Of a stretch of DNA of 64,000 bases, positions 1 through 12,216 are shown one piece after another (position 1 is the first letter of the stretch; every line of letters starts with the position of its first letter). The translations under genes were made by a program, and so were the position numbers. The stretch is taken from contig CM021320.1 of assembly GCA_010645155.1 (NCBI GenBank), positions 481,680 through 545,679 of the forward strand. The letters run 5' to 3'. The stretch comes from Tigriopus japonicus (Eukaryota; Arthropoda; Copepoda; Harpacticoida; Harpacticidae). A model generated the notes under the pieces. It had not been told where the DNA came from. It did no database searches and saw only the letters and a list, made by a program, of their open reading frames with translations.

Positions 1-825
1 GACTTCTATTAATACTAGACCGAGTGTAAGCCTAAAAATGTGTCTCCGGTCGCCAACTGTTGAGCGGACAAAGGTGCGGGAACATTTGAAATGTTTGACC
101 AGGCAAATGTCAACCATGCAAGTGATGAGTCAAATGTGGAATTCAGTAATATTTTTGGGTCATTCTTTGTTATTGTAAGTGGTCACTTTCTTGAAAGAAC
201 CGAAGACGTCATTAGGTGACCATGCCATGGATATGAATACTACAACTAGGAACTTTTTTGACAATACGTTGAATAAGTCATTGGTAGGAAGAACACAAAT
301 TAAAGCTTTTGCGTTATGTAAGGTTAATCCAATGCATAAATGGACAAAAACTGACTTGTGGCTTCAAGAACGAGTTTTGAAAAGTTGATCTTGATTCGCA
401 TGTTTGGTCACACTAATTGCCCGCTCAACAGCTGTGATGGAGACATTTTCCTCATGAATTCAACGCATTCCGCCCCGCTTGCCAAATCAGCCAGACTAAA
501 GCTTGCACGCTATCTAGTGATTATAATTGATCTAAGGTTTCCCGCGGTGTTAACGAATCCTCGAAATAAAATAGATTTGCGAAGTTTGTTTTGTCCCAAG
601 TTTTGGTCCATACGACGTCATTCAAAAAGTAATGAGCTGAGGGGAAAGATTGATGTTTTACACGGTCCATTAACCAACAGCTGACTGGGAGGTCACAATA
701 AATAAGAGTTGAAGGTCACGGTACTGAAGCAGCTCCAAAATTGCACTTGAGACAAAAATTTGAACTATTTTCGAACTTTTCAATAGCTACTGGACACGTG
801 CATTTAAGAACAGATTTGTTTTTGT
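1..825. other. No supported gene
   Basis: AT-rich sequence; a 108-codon open frame (358-684, first codon ATG is internal) has no recognised domain or splice context. Confidence 0.5.
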
Positions 826-833
826 GTCATCAG

Positions 834-2116
834 TAGGGACGGGCAGAAAGTGCAAATAATCTTACCCTTTTAGTTACCAAAAGTTGCAAAAAAATGTGCC
901 CAAAAGTGCAAAACAAAGTGCAGAAAAATGCTGAAAGTGCAAATAAATGTCAAAAAAGAGCAAATAAATGTCGAAAAAAGAGCAAATAAGTGTCAAAAAA
1001 GAGCAAATAAAAATCAAAAAAGTGCAAATAAATGCCAAAAAAGAGCAAATAACTTCTTTTTGGACTTAAAACGACATTCATGGAGTACCCACGGCTCCTA
1101 ATTGAGCAGGAGAAGTCATTTACAAGTTCTAAAGACATTTGAGACTAGTTTGAGGTGAAGAGACAATGCCGCACAAGTAATCGAGTTCTATTAATTAGGT
1201 CACTAGCAAAAAGGATGTAAAGTCATTAAAAATACTCAAGTCAACAGTCTTCTGAATTTTTCATTCCTAAGGTGGTCTCGTGGATGTATGTACCTAAAAT
1301 ATTGTCGAAATATACTTAGCAATTGTTTTATATGGCTTTACATCACTCCGTTTTCGTCCTTCAAGTTGTTCAAAAATAGACATTGAAAATTGAACAGAAA
1401 AATACCCACGTGTGCCTAACAATTGCGTCAAAGAAAATAGTCATAAATGTGTTTTAAGCATGTTTTTAGTGACATTACTTCAATATTTGGCCCATGGCCT
1501 AATTACCAGAACTCAATTTCAAATGTGGCATTCATTGTCTCATCACATCAAAACTGTTCTCAAATACTTTTGGAACTTAAAAGTAATATCTCCAAGTCAA
1601 TTAAACAATGTGTACTGCTACATTAATGTATCCTTAGCTTGATTATTTTAAGTTTATAACGGCCTTTTTTAGAAATAGCGATCTTTGTAGGCAACAAACC
1701 TAATTCTGCAATCTATATTGTTTATAGATCATTCCATTACCATAACATGAGTTACTTTAGGTTTGCTATTTGTTGGTTGCATGCAATGAGATTCCTTTGT
1801 CTAATATTTAGTTTAGTAAACACGATGTTATAGTTAAAGCCAAAATGGTGAATAAAGTGTGAGTTTTGCGTCTGAAATGCACATATTTCTTCAAGGTGCT
1901 AAGAATGGTTGATTGCAAATGCAAGCTTTTTTGACTAGTTCAAAATTTGATCTTGAAACTAAAAATTCTTACAAAAGCCACTACATTTTCTTGAACAATT
2001 TGTCAATTTTGGCCAAAAACGTAAATAAAAAGTGCAAATAAAGGTGGAAAGTGCAAAAGTGCAGAAAAATGGGTTTATGTTACCAAAAATCTTTTTACAC
2101 TATTTGCCCGTCCCTA
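834..2116. mobile_element. Non-autonomous hAT-like transposon, 1,283 bp, with 8-bp target-site duplication
   Basis: Ends are TAGGGACGGGCAGAAAGTG and the inverted TAGGGACGGGCAAATAGTG. Identical 8-bp direct repeats GTCATCAG flank it at 826-833 and 2117-2124, diagnostic of hAT-type insertion. GTGCAAA motifs are repeated in one subterminal region and appear inverted (TTTGCAC) in the other, consistent with transposase-binding repeats. The interior has no convincing transposase. Confidence 0.8.
937..1053 (+). repeat. Tandem repeat, about 21 bp x 5.5, inside the hAT element
   Basis: Units of 21-22 bp near GAGCAAATAAATGTCAAAAAA repeat five to six times with few changes, lying in the left subterminal part of the transposon. 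Confidence 0.8.
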
Positions 2117-2913
2117 GTCATCAGGCTCAGAGGTTATACATATTTCCTATTTCATTGGTTGCGCTTTAAGGAGTCTTAAAAACTTATTTTGGTTAAAAAT
2201 CTTTTCTTGTATTTTTTGCTATTTTCAAAGGAGTCAAATGCAAAGATAGAGTTTTCTGAGAAAAATGTGAATTCGACCACAAACAAAACAAAAAAGAAAC
2301 GGGAAAATTTCACACCTCCCAATCTCTTGTATTGTGACCTGACCTCCCATTATGTTATTGCTTGAAGAACCGTAAACAATTAAGTGTCCTACAAATCCTT
2401 CAGGAAAAACTAGTAATCACAAAAAGCATTCAGAATTACCTATATTTATTTGGTTAGAAACAACAAAATCATTAGTATTGGGGTGTGTCGAGGTCAACGA
2501 TTGTAATACAAAAATAGAAGTAAATAGGAGTAATAGAAAAAATAACAGCAAGAATTTGAAGACAATTTCAGTAACATTTTGTGGTTTTGATCTTGGTAGT
2601 GTTGGCAGTTCGAGAGGATTTCAAGGTCGGGAGCAAGGGTTGAATATCTATTTCCTCACATGATTATGGCCAGTCTGATGCATGAAATGTTCAAACATGT
2701 GATCCAATTGAGTCTTCTTGGGTTTCACCAATGGAGTTCCCATGTAAACGTCGTTCCTAAAATAAAATGGAAGTGTTAGAACAACGCTTCGAAATAGGCG
2801 AAAGGTTGAAATCAAGTTAACTCTCAACCTCTTTTTCCTGTTTTTGTCCTCATCAAGTCATAATTTGCGTCCCACCATTTCTACAATTTCATTTTCTTGG
2901 TATTACTTCTCAG

Positions 2914-3050
2914 TTTGGCGAACCTTGAAAAGTTTGCTTGACAGGCAATTTGAGGACTGTGAACAAACTTCAAAACTTCAAACTTCCATTCAAAAGTCAC
3001 TTGGAAGCGAAAAGTCATTGGAAGAGCTCAAGAAAAGATCCTTGATTTGA
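2914..3050 (+). CDS. Candidate terminal exon of an unidentified plus-strand gene
   Basis: A textbook acceptor (ATTTTCTTGGTATTACTTCTCAG, ending at 2913 and pyrimidine-rich over about 40 bases) is followed by an open 137-base stretch to TGA. The peptide is helical and charged (WRTLKSLLDRQFEDCEQTSK, later SEKSLEELKKRSLI). Plus-strand AATAAA motifs lie near 3350 and 3411. No upstream exon could be tied to it; the hAT element at 834-2116 lies just before. Could be a chance open frame. Confidence 0.27.
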
Positions 3051-6000
3051 GGAAGGAAGGACCAAGTGACCTCAAAGCCTTCCCGAGATTCTCATTAATT
3101 CTGTCCATCCCTCCACATGAGGCCTAGATTCAAGTCCCTCTATCTAGAATACATTCTGCTGCTCAAGCAAGGAGTCTGTTTCAACTTTGGAATTGAATAG
3201 CATTTAATGGCACGGAATTCAATCAGGTTTACTAGCAACAACAACAGTCGGAGAATACCTTTGACCGTTAGACCTTGTCGGGTATTTCTTAGGGCAAAAC
3301 CCCCGAACCATATTTCGGCCATAAATAGCCAGTCACTTCTGTTCTTTATAATAAAACACTGTCTAGTGAACAGTTAGGTTCAGATTAATGGGTCCAACCT
3401 TCCACAAAGAGAATAAAGATCATTAAATAGTACTTTTGGGTAGTGATTTCAAGCCATTGTAGGCGTGTGTGTGTTTGAACAGAGTGTGGTTGCTAACTGA
3501 AGACCAAAAGTTTTGATGTCAAGTAAGAGATATCTCAGATCAGAGTAGGAGATCATGTCAGACGTGTCACAGAACAATTGAGCGACTAGAACTTCCCTTT
3601 AGAATGCAAAAAGATCAGGTTCGTGTCAAAGATTGCTAACCACAGAAAAACTACTATCAAGACACAATTTGAAGAGGATAACAGTCATTAAAGCAATGCA
3701 AAATGGCCAAGGGGTTTGTGACGTTTGTGATTGTCAGTTGGCATATGGACAACCATAGGCATCCATCTATCCATCCTGTATTCAACTGAATCTCAAGCTA
3801 ATTAAACGTCTCTTGAATAACGGAAACCGACATTTCAGTGCACAAATCACCATCAAATGATTGTACGGATTGCTTGAGGGCAATTGACAAACCATAAGTA
3901 CATGAGTATGATTTGGCTCTAGTTATCCGGGTTCTAAAACAAGGAACTTAAGTATCCGGTTTTTACTTATCTACGAGTAAATACAGGTTTGAGAGAAACA
4001 AAATGGGTTAGGGCATCCTTATTTCGAGACGCAAGTTCAGTTGTCCCGTTTTGTTGCGCGGTATCATTGGACATCATCTGCATAAACCTCGAACCCGTTT
4101 CCCAACCCCGATGCCCATTGTGGTCCCATCTAAATGCTTGCATCCCGTATTTAATTTATGACGCTTAAAAACGACGCACCAACTTCCTTTAAGCCGAGCC
4201 ATTTCAGACAAATTGCATTCAGGACTTTAAACTTGAATGTTGTCAGGTTTGCTCGATTCCCACGAGATTCGTAGCCATGTGTTGTCTTCGTACATTAGTG
4301 GTTGATCGAAGTGCTACCGAATGTGCGAGTAAATTTATGCAACAAGAAAATCCTTCCCTTCCCCCATAAAAACAGGCGACATTGACGGAACTGTTGTTGG
4401 CCAATGTTTGATTACGTTGTGAACTTGGAAGCGACGGCAAAATAAATCGGTTTTGTTTCAAGCTCCAAAGCACAGTCTTGAACGTTTGGAACGGGTGTTG
4501 TCTCCTTTGGACTACAATTGGAAGTTATTTTCCACGTTCCATTAGGTCCCTCGTTTTTCCTGGTTATTGACTGCCACCACAACCCAAGACGGTTGGAATG
4601 GGTTGTTTCAAACACAAAATTCAATTAGTCCATTCAGGGTCCTTTTCTTCTCAGATCATTAGAAGAGCATGGCGAGAGGAGGTTTCAGGAACAGCATCCC
4701 TGCAATTTTGGAATTCCAATGTGCAAAGTAATTATGATGCGGGATGCACGACTACATTGTCATCTCAAGTGAATACATGTGTGCACCGAAGAGGGGAAAC
4801 AAATCGAGTGATTTGTCTAGACTTAAATGGCATTGCAAACCAACAACTGCTTCAAGTGGGATCGTCAACAGGATCCTAAGCAGATTTAGGTCATATTTCC
4901 AAGGTTTTACCACCTTTCTCGTCCATTCCTGGAACCAATCATTTGGGTCCAAAGATCGCGTTGTTCAGGGCGGTTCAGACACGTTTGTGACTTGGATAGG
5001 TCGCTGCTTCCTCACACTCTTCACAAAAAAACGGGTTTCCAAGAACCAAACGATGACTTGAGATGATGAGTGAACGATTCAGGAAGTGTGAAGAGAAGGC
5101 AATGGGCAAACCCTGCCAATGCAACAATAGCCACTGCCCACTAATCAGACACGCACACCTATGAGCTCTAAAAAAGTCAGCCATCCACGTTTGTTTGTAT
5201 CTTTTCAAGTCTTGAGGACTTTTTGATTTTCGGGTCACCAAATCCTTCCATGCAGTACAGTACGTTTCACGTTGATAACCAAAAACCTGTTCAAAGTCCA
5301 GTCAACATTTCAAACTACTGAGTTGAACTCGCGTTTTCTCTGAATATGGAGCAATTTAAACAGGATTGGTTGGCTCCCCTCAAGGGAAATGCGGACTCTT
5401 CCTACAAAATTTGGCATGGCCACTTTGATCAATAGGTTGACAAACTTGGGACAGTCTCTTCAAACACAACGAACGACGAGTCTGTGTCTGCCAAGTCCTT
5501 GAAATGATTCCAACCATAACGTTGGTCCTAGCGGACACCCAAACCATTCAAGAAAGTTTGAATGATGTGTCAAGAACCCATTCAGATTATTCAGCAATGC
5601 AGGATTGAGATGGGCCCTCTTTCCGGTGCAAACTTGTACCGAATATTTAATCGCCATCTTCGGCTTCTCTTTTGGAATATCCCTTCAAAACGAAATCTGA
5701 AGCCGGCATCAAGGTCGAAACAAACGATTGTTAGTAGCCATTAAGGCTGGTACCGACAAATCCGGGATCAAAAAACACTTCACTTCTTCGCGTACGTTCG
5801 TCAACTTGAATAAATTCTAGAACTGGTACCTCCTGAAACCAGGTGGCCAAGCAACACACAGGGTGACCTTAAGAAATCGTCAAGGCAGTAACAACGCGCC
5901 AAACTGCGACACGCTGAGTGAACGGAAGGAGGGATGACATTGGTTTCTAAATACTTGAAAGAAAACAGGCTTGCTGGGGGCTGACGTGCTAATGTAAAGA

Positions 6001-6160
6001 CGACAAAGACGACCTTGCTCTTTGCAATTTCACCACAACGAAGGGGGTGGTACGTAGTGTGTTCAAGAATGGGAAATGTAAGTGTGTCTCGATCGATATC
6101 TCAGTGGCAACGTAGATCCTATCCGGGAAGGGCCGGGGGAATAGTAAGAAAAAAATATAC
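3051..6160. other. Non-coding or unassigned stretch
   Basis: Plus-strand AATAAA near 3350 and 3411 could end the candidate exon at 2914-3050. Short open frames at 4.2-5.7 kb overlap on both strands without recognisable domains. A possible second exon of the secreted peptide lies at 5880-5946. Confidence 0.45.
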
Positions 6161-6334
6161 TTACTGATTGTACTCGTGTCGGGTCATGTATTGCTCCATA
6201 TGACATTTCATAAGGCAGTGGAGCCAGTTGCTTTCGCACATATCACACATGAACTTCATTGGAGCCGATTGGGTCTGCTCAGTTTGAAAGAAGACGGCAA
6301 TCAGACACACAAGCACTAGAGATAGAGCCTTCAT
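6161..6334 (-). CDS. Small secreted cysteine-bearing peptide precursor (57 aa, possibly spliced onward)
   Basis: The ATG at 6334 has AAA at -3 to -1 and opens a typical signal peptide (MKALSLVLVCLIAVFF, then a polar TEQTQSA cleavage region). The rest, about 33 residues, holds four cysteines spaced C-x2-C-x6-C-x3-C, then an HMEQYMTRHEYNQ tail. The frame stops at TAA, but the bases around it read CA|GTAAGTAT, a consensus splice donor, so the coding part may end at 6165 in phase 2 and continue. One possible continuation (acceptor TATTTAG, exon 5946-5880) adds about 21 residues with a further Cys; I am unsure of it. I do not recognise the family; a small secreted signalling or defence peptide is possible. 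The signal peptide plus Kozak context support a real gene; the 3' structure is unresolved. Confidence 0.5.
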   Translation of the reverse strand: MKALSLVLVCLIAVFFQTEQTQSAPMKFMCDMCESNWLHCLMKCHMEQYMTRHEYNQ

Positions 6335-9300
6335 TTTGGCAAGTTTCTGTTGACGCAGTACAAGGTTTGTATGCAAATGTTTGTCCAAAATATTGATGGG
6401 CACTGTACTTCAATGTACGGTGTGGTTTTGCGGTGGTTGGTTAGATGTTCGCACTTGAAATGCTGTTTTACTACTGGAGGATTGTCGAGCGAGGGCTCTT
6501 ATTATCAAGCGTACCTACATGCATGATGGTATCCGTTCAAAACCGGCCCGATGGGTTCACCATCACATGCACGAGGTTTTCAACGTTTCCACTGATGTTG
6601 TTGACGCTCGATCTTCGGAATTCTGGAAGTTGCGTCAATGGCAATCAATGGACGTACAGGAGGCTTTTCTGACTGGGTTTCGGGAGTCGCCGGCCATTCC
6701 AGTTTCGACCGATAATCCGAGTCACATACGTAATCTTTGAACTTTGGGAAGGTTAGTTGGGGTGAGTGGAGGCGTCTACCACTAATTTACCGTAGTCAAG
6801 TCACATGTAGAGGGATAATAGAAAAGCGACATGCGCGAAAAGTTTGGTCATTCAAAGACATTTGGAGTCTTTGTTCATCTGCATGTACAATTGCGTATCG
6901 TTAACGGTATCGAAAAGTACATGCAGAACATGACCCATTGGCATAATGTTCCATAGGCCAAATTGCGTGAGCGGTAACGAATAGTTAGAACAAGTGCAAA
7001 AAGGAGCGGCAGATGACAACTTTGTGAGCATATCTAAACATATAGATCAGATGGATTGCTCGATTTCAAGGACGGAACCATTGGTCGTTTAATGACACGT
7101 GGAGGTTGCTTCTGACATGTTCTCTTTACGTGCCATAAGTAGCTCTACCCAATAGTGTTCCAGGTTGTGGAGATAACAAAGAAAAGTACTTTCCTTTCAT
7201 TGCAATGAACTGTTTCCGTGACTTTTGGTTCTCTGTCGTCTGGTTTTTATAAGGGAGATCTCTTTTTAGTCCAAACCTCAGTTAACGTTGTCTCAAAGTT
7301 AAAGGGAGCTTGGAATCATTGCCAAAACTGTACACACACCATAACGTATTGTAAGGTTAGCCTTGGTCAAATCACACGCAATAAACGAAGAGATCGTATG
7401 TGAAACGTCTGGTTGCCTTGAGGCGTCTTATTCAACCACGATCTGACCTTTTCTTTTCGATTTACAAAACCAATCTCAGGGTCTCATATCCTCTTTGACA
7501 TCTTTTGAATGAATGAGCTCAATCGATACCTATGGATATTCAGTTCCTTTGTGAGACATTTGGACCTTGGAAGAATTTTGAACCTTAAAACGAGTGGGTT
7601 TTTTCTGACCTCATCGTATTGTTTCCAATCAACATTCCTAACCGACCATTCACATTCCTGGCGTGTCCTTGACAAGAATGGGTTCTTCGCATCATCCATT
7701 TTCTAGCCTGGAAGGACCTCGAAGAAGATTTCACTTCATGCAGTGGTCATTAGTTACTCTCTCGGTATCCACAAAGAAAATTATTATCGGTGGGAAAAAG
7801 GCACTTTGTCATATATCTGTCTGAAGTTTTTTTCGAACCAAGCAAGCAAGAGGTGAAGTGAATGAATCAAATGGATTAACCCGCTAGACGCTTGATGCAC
7901 TGATTACCCCCAGAAATTTCGTGGCGCACGGAAATTAATCTCAAAAGCACTCAAGAAGTCTGCATCGAGATCCTAAGAACTGCATTCCCTCAAGTTGATG
8001 CTTTTAAATTCGAGCCAAACGTGCGCAACCTTCACATCTCCGGATGCAAAAGGGGCCTTCAAGCCATAGATTGTAATTAAACTTAGTACCGCCTCTAACA
8101 GCATTACTTGTACACTCTTTCTCATCATCGGGGCCAAGAAGACATGGAAAAGACCAAGATCGAAGAGTGTACGAGGAGGATCGTTCATCAGATACCAAGC
8201 ACATCGAGGGTGATTGATCGCAGGCTGATGTTGTAAGTAAGTAAACAATTTATTTATATGTGCACCAAACAAAGACTGAGCAAGAGGGTCGTTGGAAACA
8301 TCTTTTGAAATGTCTCCCTCCCTCTGGGTTATTCTGGTTGTTTTTCTGGCCAAGAAGCTCTCTGAAGAAACGTTTTCGATCTTTAAACCCTCAACCAAGG
8401 TACCTTTCTTTGTTCCAAAACCTCCCCCAATGAACAGAGAGCTTGGAGTCAATCGAGATTATAATGGATAACGCGACATTTGGTTAACTGCTTTTGGAAA
8501 TAAGAAGTCAGGAAGAACAACATAGTGCTCAAGGACGAGGGAGACGGAATTTGGAAGTATGGAAGAAGATAATTACGCACGCACTTCCAACTGTTTAGAA
8601 CAATACACCACATCTACATTTCCATGCCAACAAGAACAAAGACACCAGTGGAAGGGAAAGGTTTCCCTCTGGTATGTCAAGATCTCGTGGTCGTGTTTTT
8701 ATAACTGCAAACAATGCATGAATCCGTTCCTATCTTGCCAGAGATCGCAGGAGATTAATTTCGCCGGTTTTCGGTTTCACTAAAGATTTCTTTTTTGGGG
8801 GGAGAAATCCTGATGAAAAGACTCAGCAAGGGTCTAGTGAACATCTAGTCTTCTGACAATAAATCTGGGAAAGTAAACGAGTCAAGTCAGCAAGAGGGAT
8901 CTTCATTAGATGCCAAGCATTCCCTAGATCATTGCATTTAGCACTTTAGGGCTTCTATTTGACGCTCTGGATGGAAGAATGAATGAACGGCGTACCATGT
9001 GTCAATTTTTCGCAAGTTGTAAAGTCAAAATTGTCGACACATACTGATGAGGAAAACCACGAAAACGGTGGCAGCTAGGACACCACCCGCGTCAATGCCA
9101 TTATTTCCATGGAACATTGTGGTCTATGTACAAAAAGGGGTTCCATGGATGGCCCCATCTGTTATCTTGTGCTTCTGAATTCTAGGGAACACCAACGCGT
9201 TGTCGCAAAAGAGGCCTTTGTTGTGGCTTAAGGAACCTTTCTCGAATCCAACCAAGATGCATTTTTGTGAAGGCCAGACGTAGATTTGGATCTCAGGATG

Positions 9301-11868
9301 ATATATTTATCGTGTTGGATTTTAATGGAACTTTTAGGGGCTTGACCAAAATAACCGAATACAAAATAGGCAAGGAAAGCGAATAATTAAAATCGTCTTC
9401 AAGTTATTAAGTGCCTTTATGGCAAGGACAAAAATATTTTAATCTTCCTTCTCAGGATCTGGCTCCATAAGACTGATGGACAGATGCATTCAAATCTTTA
9501 AGAGTTCTCATCTCATCCTTGAAAATAAACTGCACACTTGACTGAGTTTGTGACGGGATGGCTTATTTATTCATTTCAAATCTCGAGAAAACGCGAAAGT
9601 GGAACTCTTCAAGCACAAAAAAGGGTTGACGTAAAAGAAATGAGACTTGGAAATGATCTAGTCTAAGAAGTTATTCAACCAAAGGAACCCGAAAGTTGGT
9701 ATAACGAGAAGAATAAACATAAATAAGGTATTGCCGAGGATCATTTTGGGTGGAATGGTTTCTGACGAATTGCAAGTGATCTGTTCTGACTGACTCATCT
9801 GTCTACTAGGATGATAAAATGCTGTTAAACAAATAAACATTAAAATGAGTATATCTCTATCATATTCCAAAAACGTCATAAAGACGTCTGGATTGTTGTT
9901 ATGTTGCCATTGCAAATGTCTTTATGGCAGTTCGCGAGGCACTAAAACTGTTGGGCGCTTTTATGGATGCAGATATTTTTCTTGCCAAAATTGTTTCCAT
10001 TTCATTGATTGCTTTCTAAATATCTGCACAGCATATCAAAATGATCTTAAAACGATTGCTTGTTTTCCTTATTCTTGCTTAAAAATCTCAACACCTAAAA
10101 CTCATGTACTGATTAATGATAAGCAAGTAGTTTGAATAAAATGATCTAGTAATCTAAGATCAGAAAATTTCTCGATTAAACTGAAATTCCTCTTTTGAGG
10201 TTAGAGCTAACTCGTTTACAAGAGTGAAATGAGTCACAAGGTGTGAAAGCTTGAAAATGAAGGAAAGTAGATTCTTCTTTCTTATAAGTGTTTCTCTGCC
10301 TTGAAGCCCATCAGAAAGGTGTCCTTCTCGTGATAGGAAAAATATTAATCAAGCTTCTGTTATTCATTGAAATTTCCAGGATTTGTTGGCCAGGAACTTC
10401 AGAATAGGCAAGAGAAAAAAGTGATTAAGATACTTTCTTGTTTTGCCCTCGACTACCGTACCTGAGGATCAAATCTTGGAAATTTTAAGTATTCGTACTC
10501 TCATGCACAGGACTCTTTCCTTCTTTGCTTTCTGACCAAGCAAAACGTCGAAGTAAGAGTCTCCTTGGTCAAAACTCACTGTGTTAACTTGTTTTAGATT
10601 TACAGATTATAGGTTAATTTCCATTACAAGTATTTCATAATTCTCTTAATGGCTACTCAGTGCTTGAATAAAAGGCTTTAATTTTGAGGAATGATTAGAA
10701 TACTTATGCCTTAGAAAGATCTCTTATACGTTTTGACTATAACCATTTGTTCAAGGCGGTTATAAAAAACAACAAAACCCAAAGGTGACGGGAAAATACT
10801 ATCAACTTCCTCTGAGAATGAATCACGGGGTTTCCCTTTATCAAATAAAAACTTTTCAGAGGAGAACCGTGGGCTTCATTGTTGTCATAAGTACATTCAT
10901 ATATCAATTATCAACTCAATTGGAAGTTCAGGTCCAAAGTTATGGCTTCTCAAGGTACGATACCGTCTTTGGAGCGACCTAACTTGTAACTCAAGCTTCA
11001 ATAAGCTTCAAGTCTAAAAGAAACTTCTTGCACGTTCTGTTACGACAACAAAAAGCGGGATCTACGGAACGTAAAATCTCACGCTTGGTGGTCGCTTTTT
11101 TTGAATTATTCAGGAAAGCTGAGAAAGAGGGATTTTCGAAGATTTACTAACTCGATCAAGAAGAAGATTCAGACTCCCTAGATTTGATCTAGAAATTTCC
11201 CAAGGGCTCTCAATCAGTAAATCGTGGTTGGTTTTGTTGAGCATTTTTTTGAAGGAGCATACCCATTTCTTGTGACCTAAATACTATGGGCGTTGATTGG
11301 TTCTTTTTTGATCACTCTAAATAAAAACACGTTTCTTAAAAAAAGCCGGGTCTTCCTTGTTCTGGCTGACTAGCAATTTCTGGTAAGTAAAATAAAAGCG
11401 GAACGGAACATAAAACTGTAACGCCAGAGTAAAGTACGATTTTTAAAACTGGTTTGTGAGACTGAACTGTTTTGAAGAGTTAGACAGATCCTGTCGAATG
11501 ATAAGGTTCCAGATTGAATACGTATTCTTTTTCCGACTCAAATTCCCAAACAAAATACAAGTTATGTACATTCTTCAGAAGTAGCGTCTTGTTTTGGACA
11601 AATCTTTCTCCCACTTCATACTAATGCAATCTATTGGCTAAGTAGGTTGAATTTGATTAGGATAATTGTGGTAATTGAAGCCACATAAATGCTTAATTTG
11701 TTCTTGAGGATGGGAGAGGAAAAACATGCACAGCATATGTTTCCATAACTTGAGCAGATGCAACTTATCGTTGTCAACAGTTATTGACTTTTCATCTACT
11801 TCATATTTGAAGGTTGGCTTTTTGAAAGTTTCTAATTTATTATGCATCAAGTCCTCTTTTTGTGTGCA
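6335..11868. other. Non-coding or unassigned stretch
   Basis: Apart from the 71-residue frame at 7484-7699 and a 160-codon frame without ATG at 7973-8452 (minus), nothing recognisable. 9-11.8 kb is particularly AT-rich. Confidence 0.45.
7484..7699 (-). CDS. Possible short open reading frame (71 aa), unknown
   Basis: The ATG at 7699 has A at -3 and G at +4. The product begins MDDAKNPFLSRTRQECEWSV and is Arg/Lys-rich, with no signal peptide, membrane segment or recognised domain. Codon use is compatible with coding, but no promoter or polyadenylation signal was seen nearby. It could be an exon or chance. Confidence 0.2.
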   Translation of the reverse strand: MDDAKNPFLSRTRQECEWSVRNVDWKQYDEVRKNPLVLRFKILPRSKCLTKELNIHRYRLSSFIQKMSKRI

Positions 11869-11876
11869 CTGAGTAG

Positions 11877-12208
11877 TAGTGATGTGCTTCGAACCAGGAG
11901 TCCTGCCAGTTTTGACTCGGAAGTTTATCGCTGTTAAAAAGGGTAGGTTGTATTGAATTGTTTGAAAAGACCTAAAAAGGGGCCAATTTGGCAACACTCG
12001 AACTAATTCGATTTTGAGTTCCCTTGATGGTTATAACTTATAAAAATGGATTTCGAGTTGGCAGTGCTGCCGTATTTTATGGCAGATAGGGTCTGCCAGA
12101 CGCAACAGGGTCTGCGTCTGTTGAAAAGTTTAGTTGTGGTCAGTCGTTTGACCCTAAAAACCAAAATGGCAAAACTCGGCCAAAAATCCAACTCGAAACA
12201 CAAAAGTA
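11877..12208 (+). mobile_element. hAT-type MITE, copy A (332 bp)
   Basis: Begins TAGTGATGTGCTTCGAA and ends in the partly degraded inverse CTCGAAACACAAAAGTA; flanked by exact 8-bp direct repeats CTGAGTAG (11869-11876 and 12209-12216). The whole length matches copy B at 28380-28687 read on the opposite strand. No coding capacity. Confidence 0.82.
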
Positions 12209-12216
12209 CTGAGTAG

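Noticed and set aside
950..1138. Phe/Leu-rich minus-strand frame
   Set aside because: Translation of the 21-bp tandem repeat inside the hAT element.
5880..5946. Possible second exon of the secreted peptide
   Set aside because: The acceptor is plausible but the added sequence (one more Cys, then LLLP and stop) is unconvincing; kept only as an alternative in the peptide entry.
7973..8452. 160-codon minus-strand frame
   Set aside because: No ATG at the start, no domain and no splice acceptor seen; a run this long is expected about once by chance in 64 kb of this composition.
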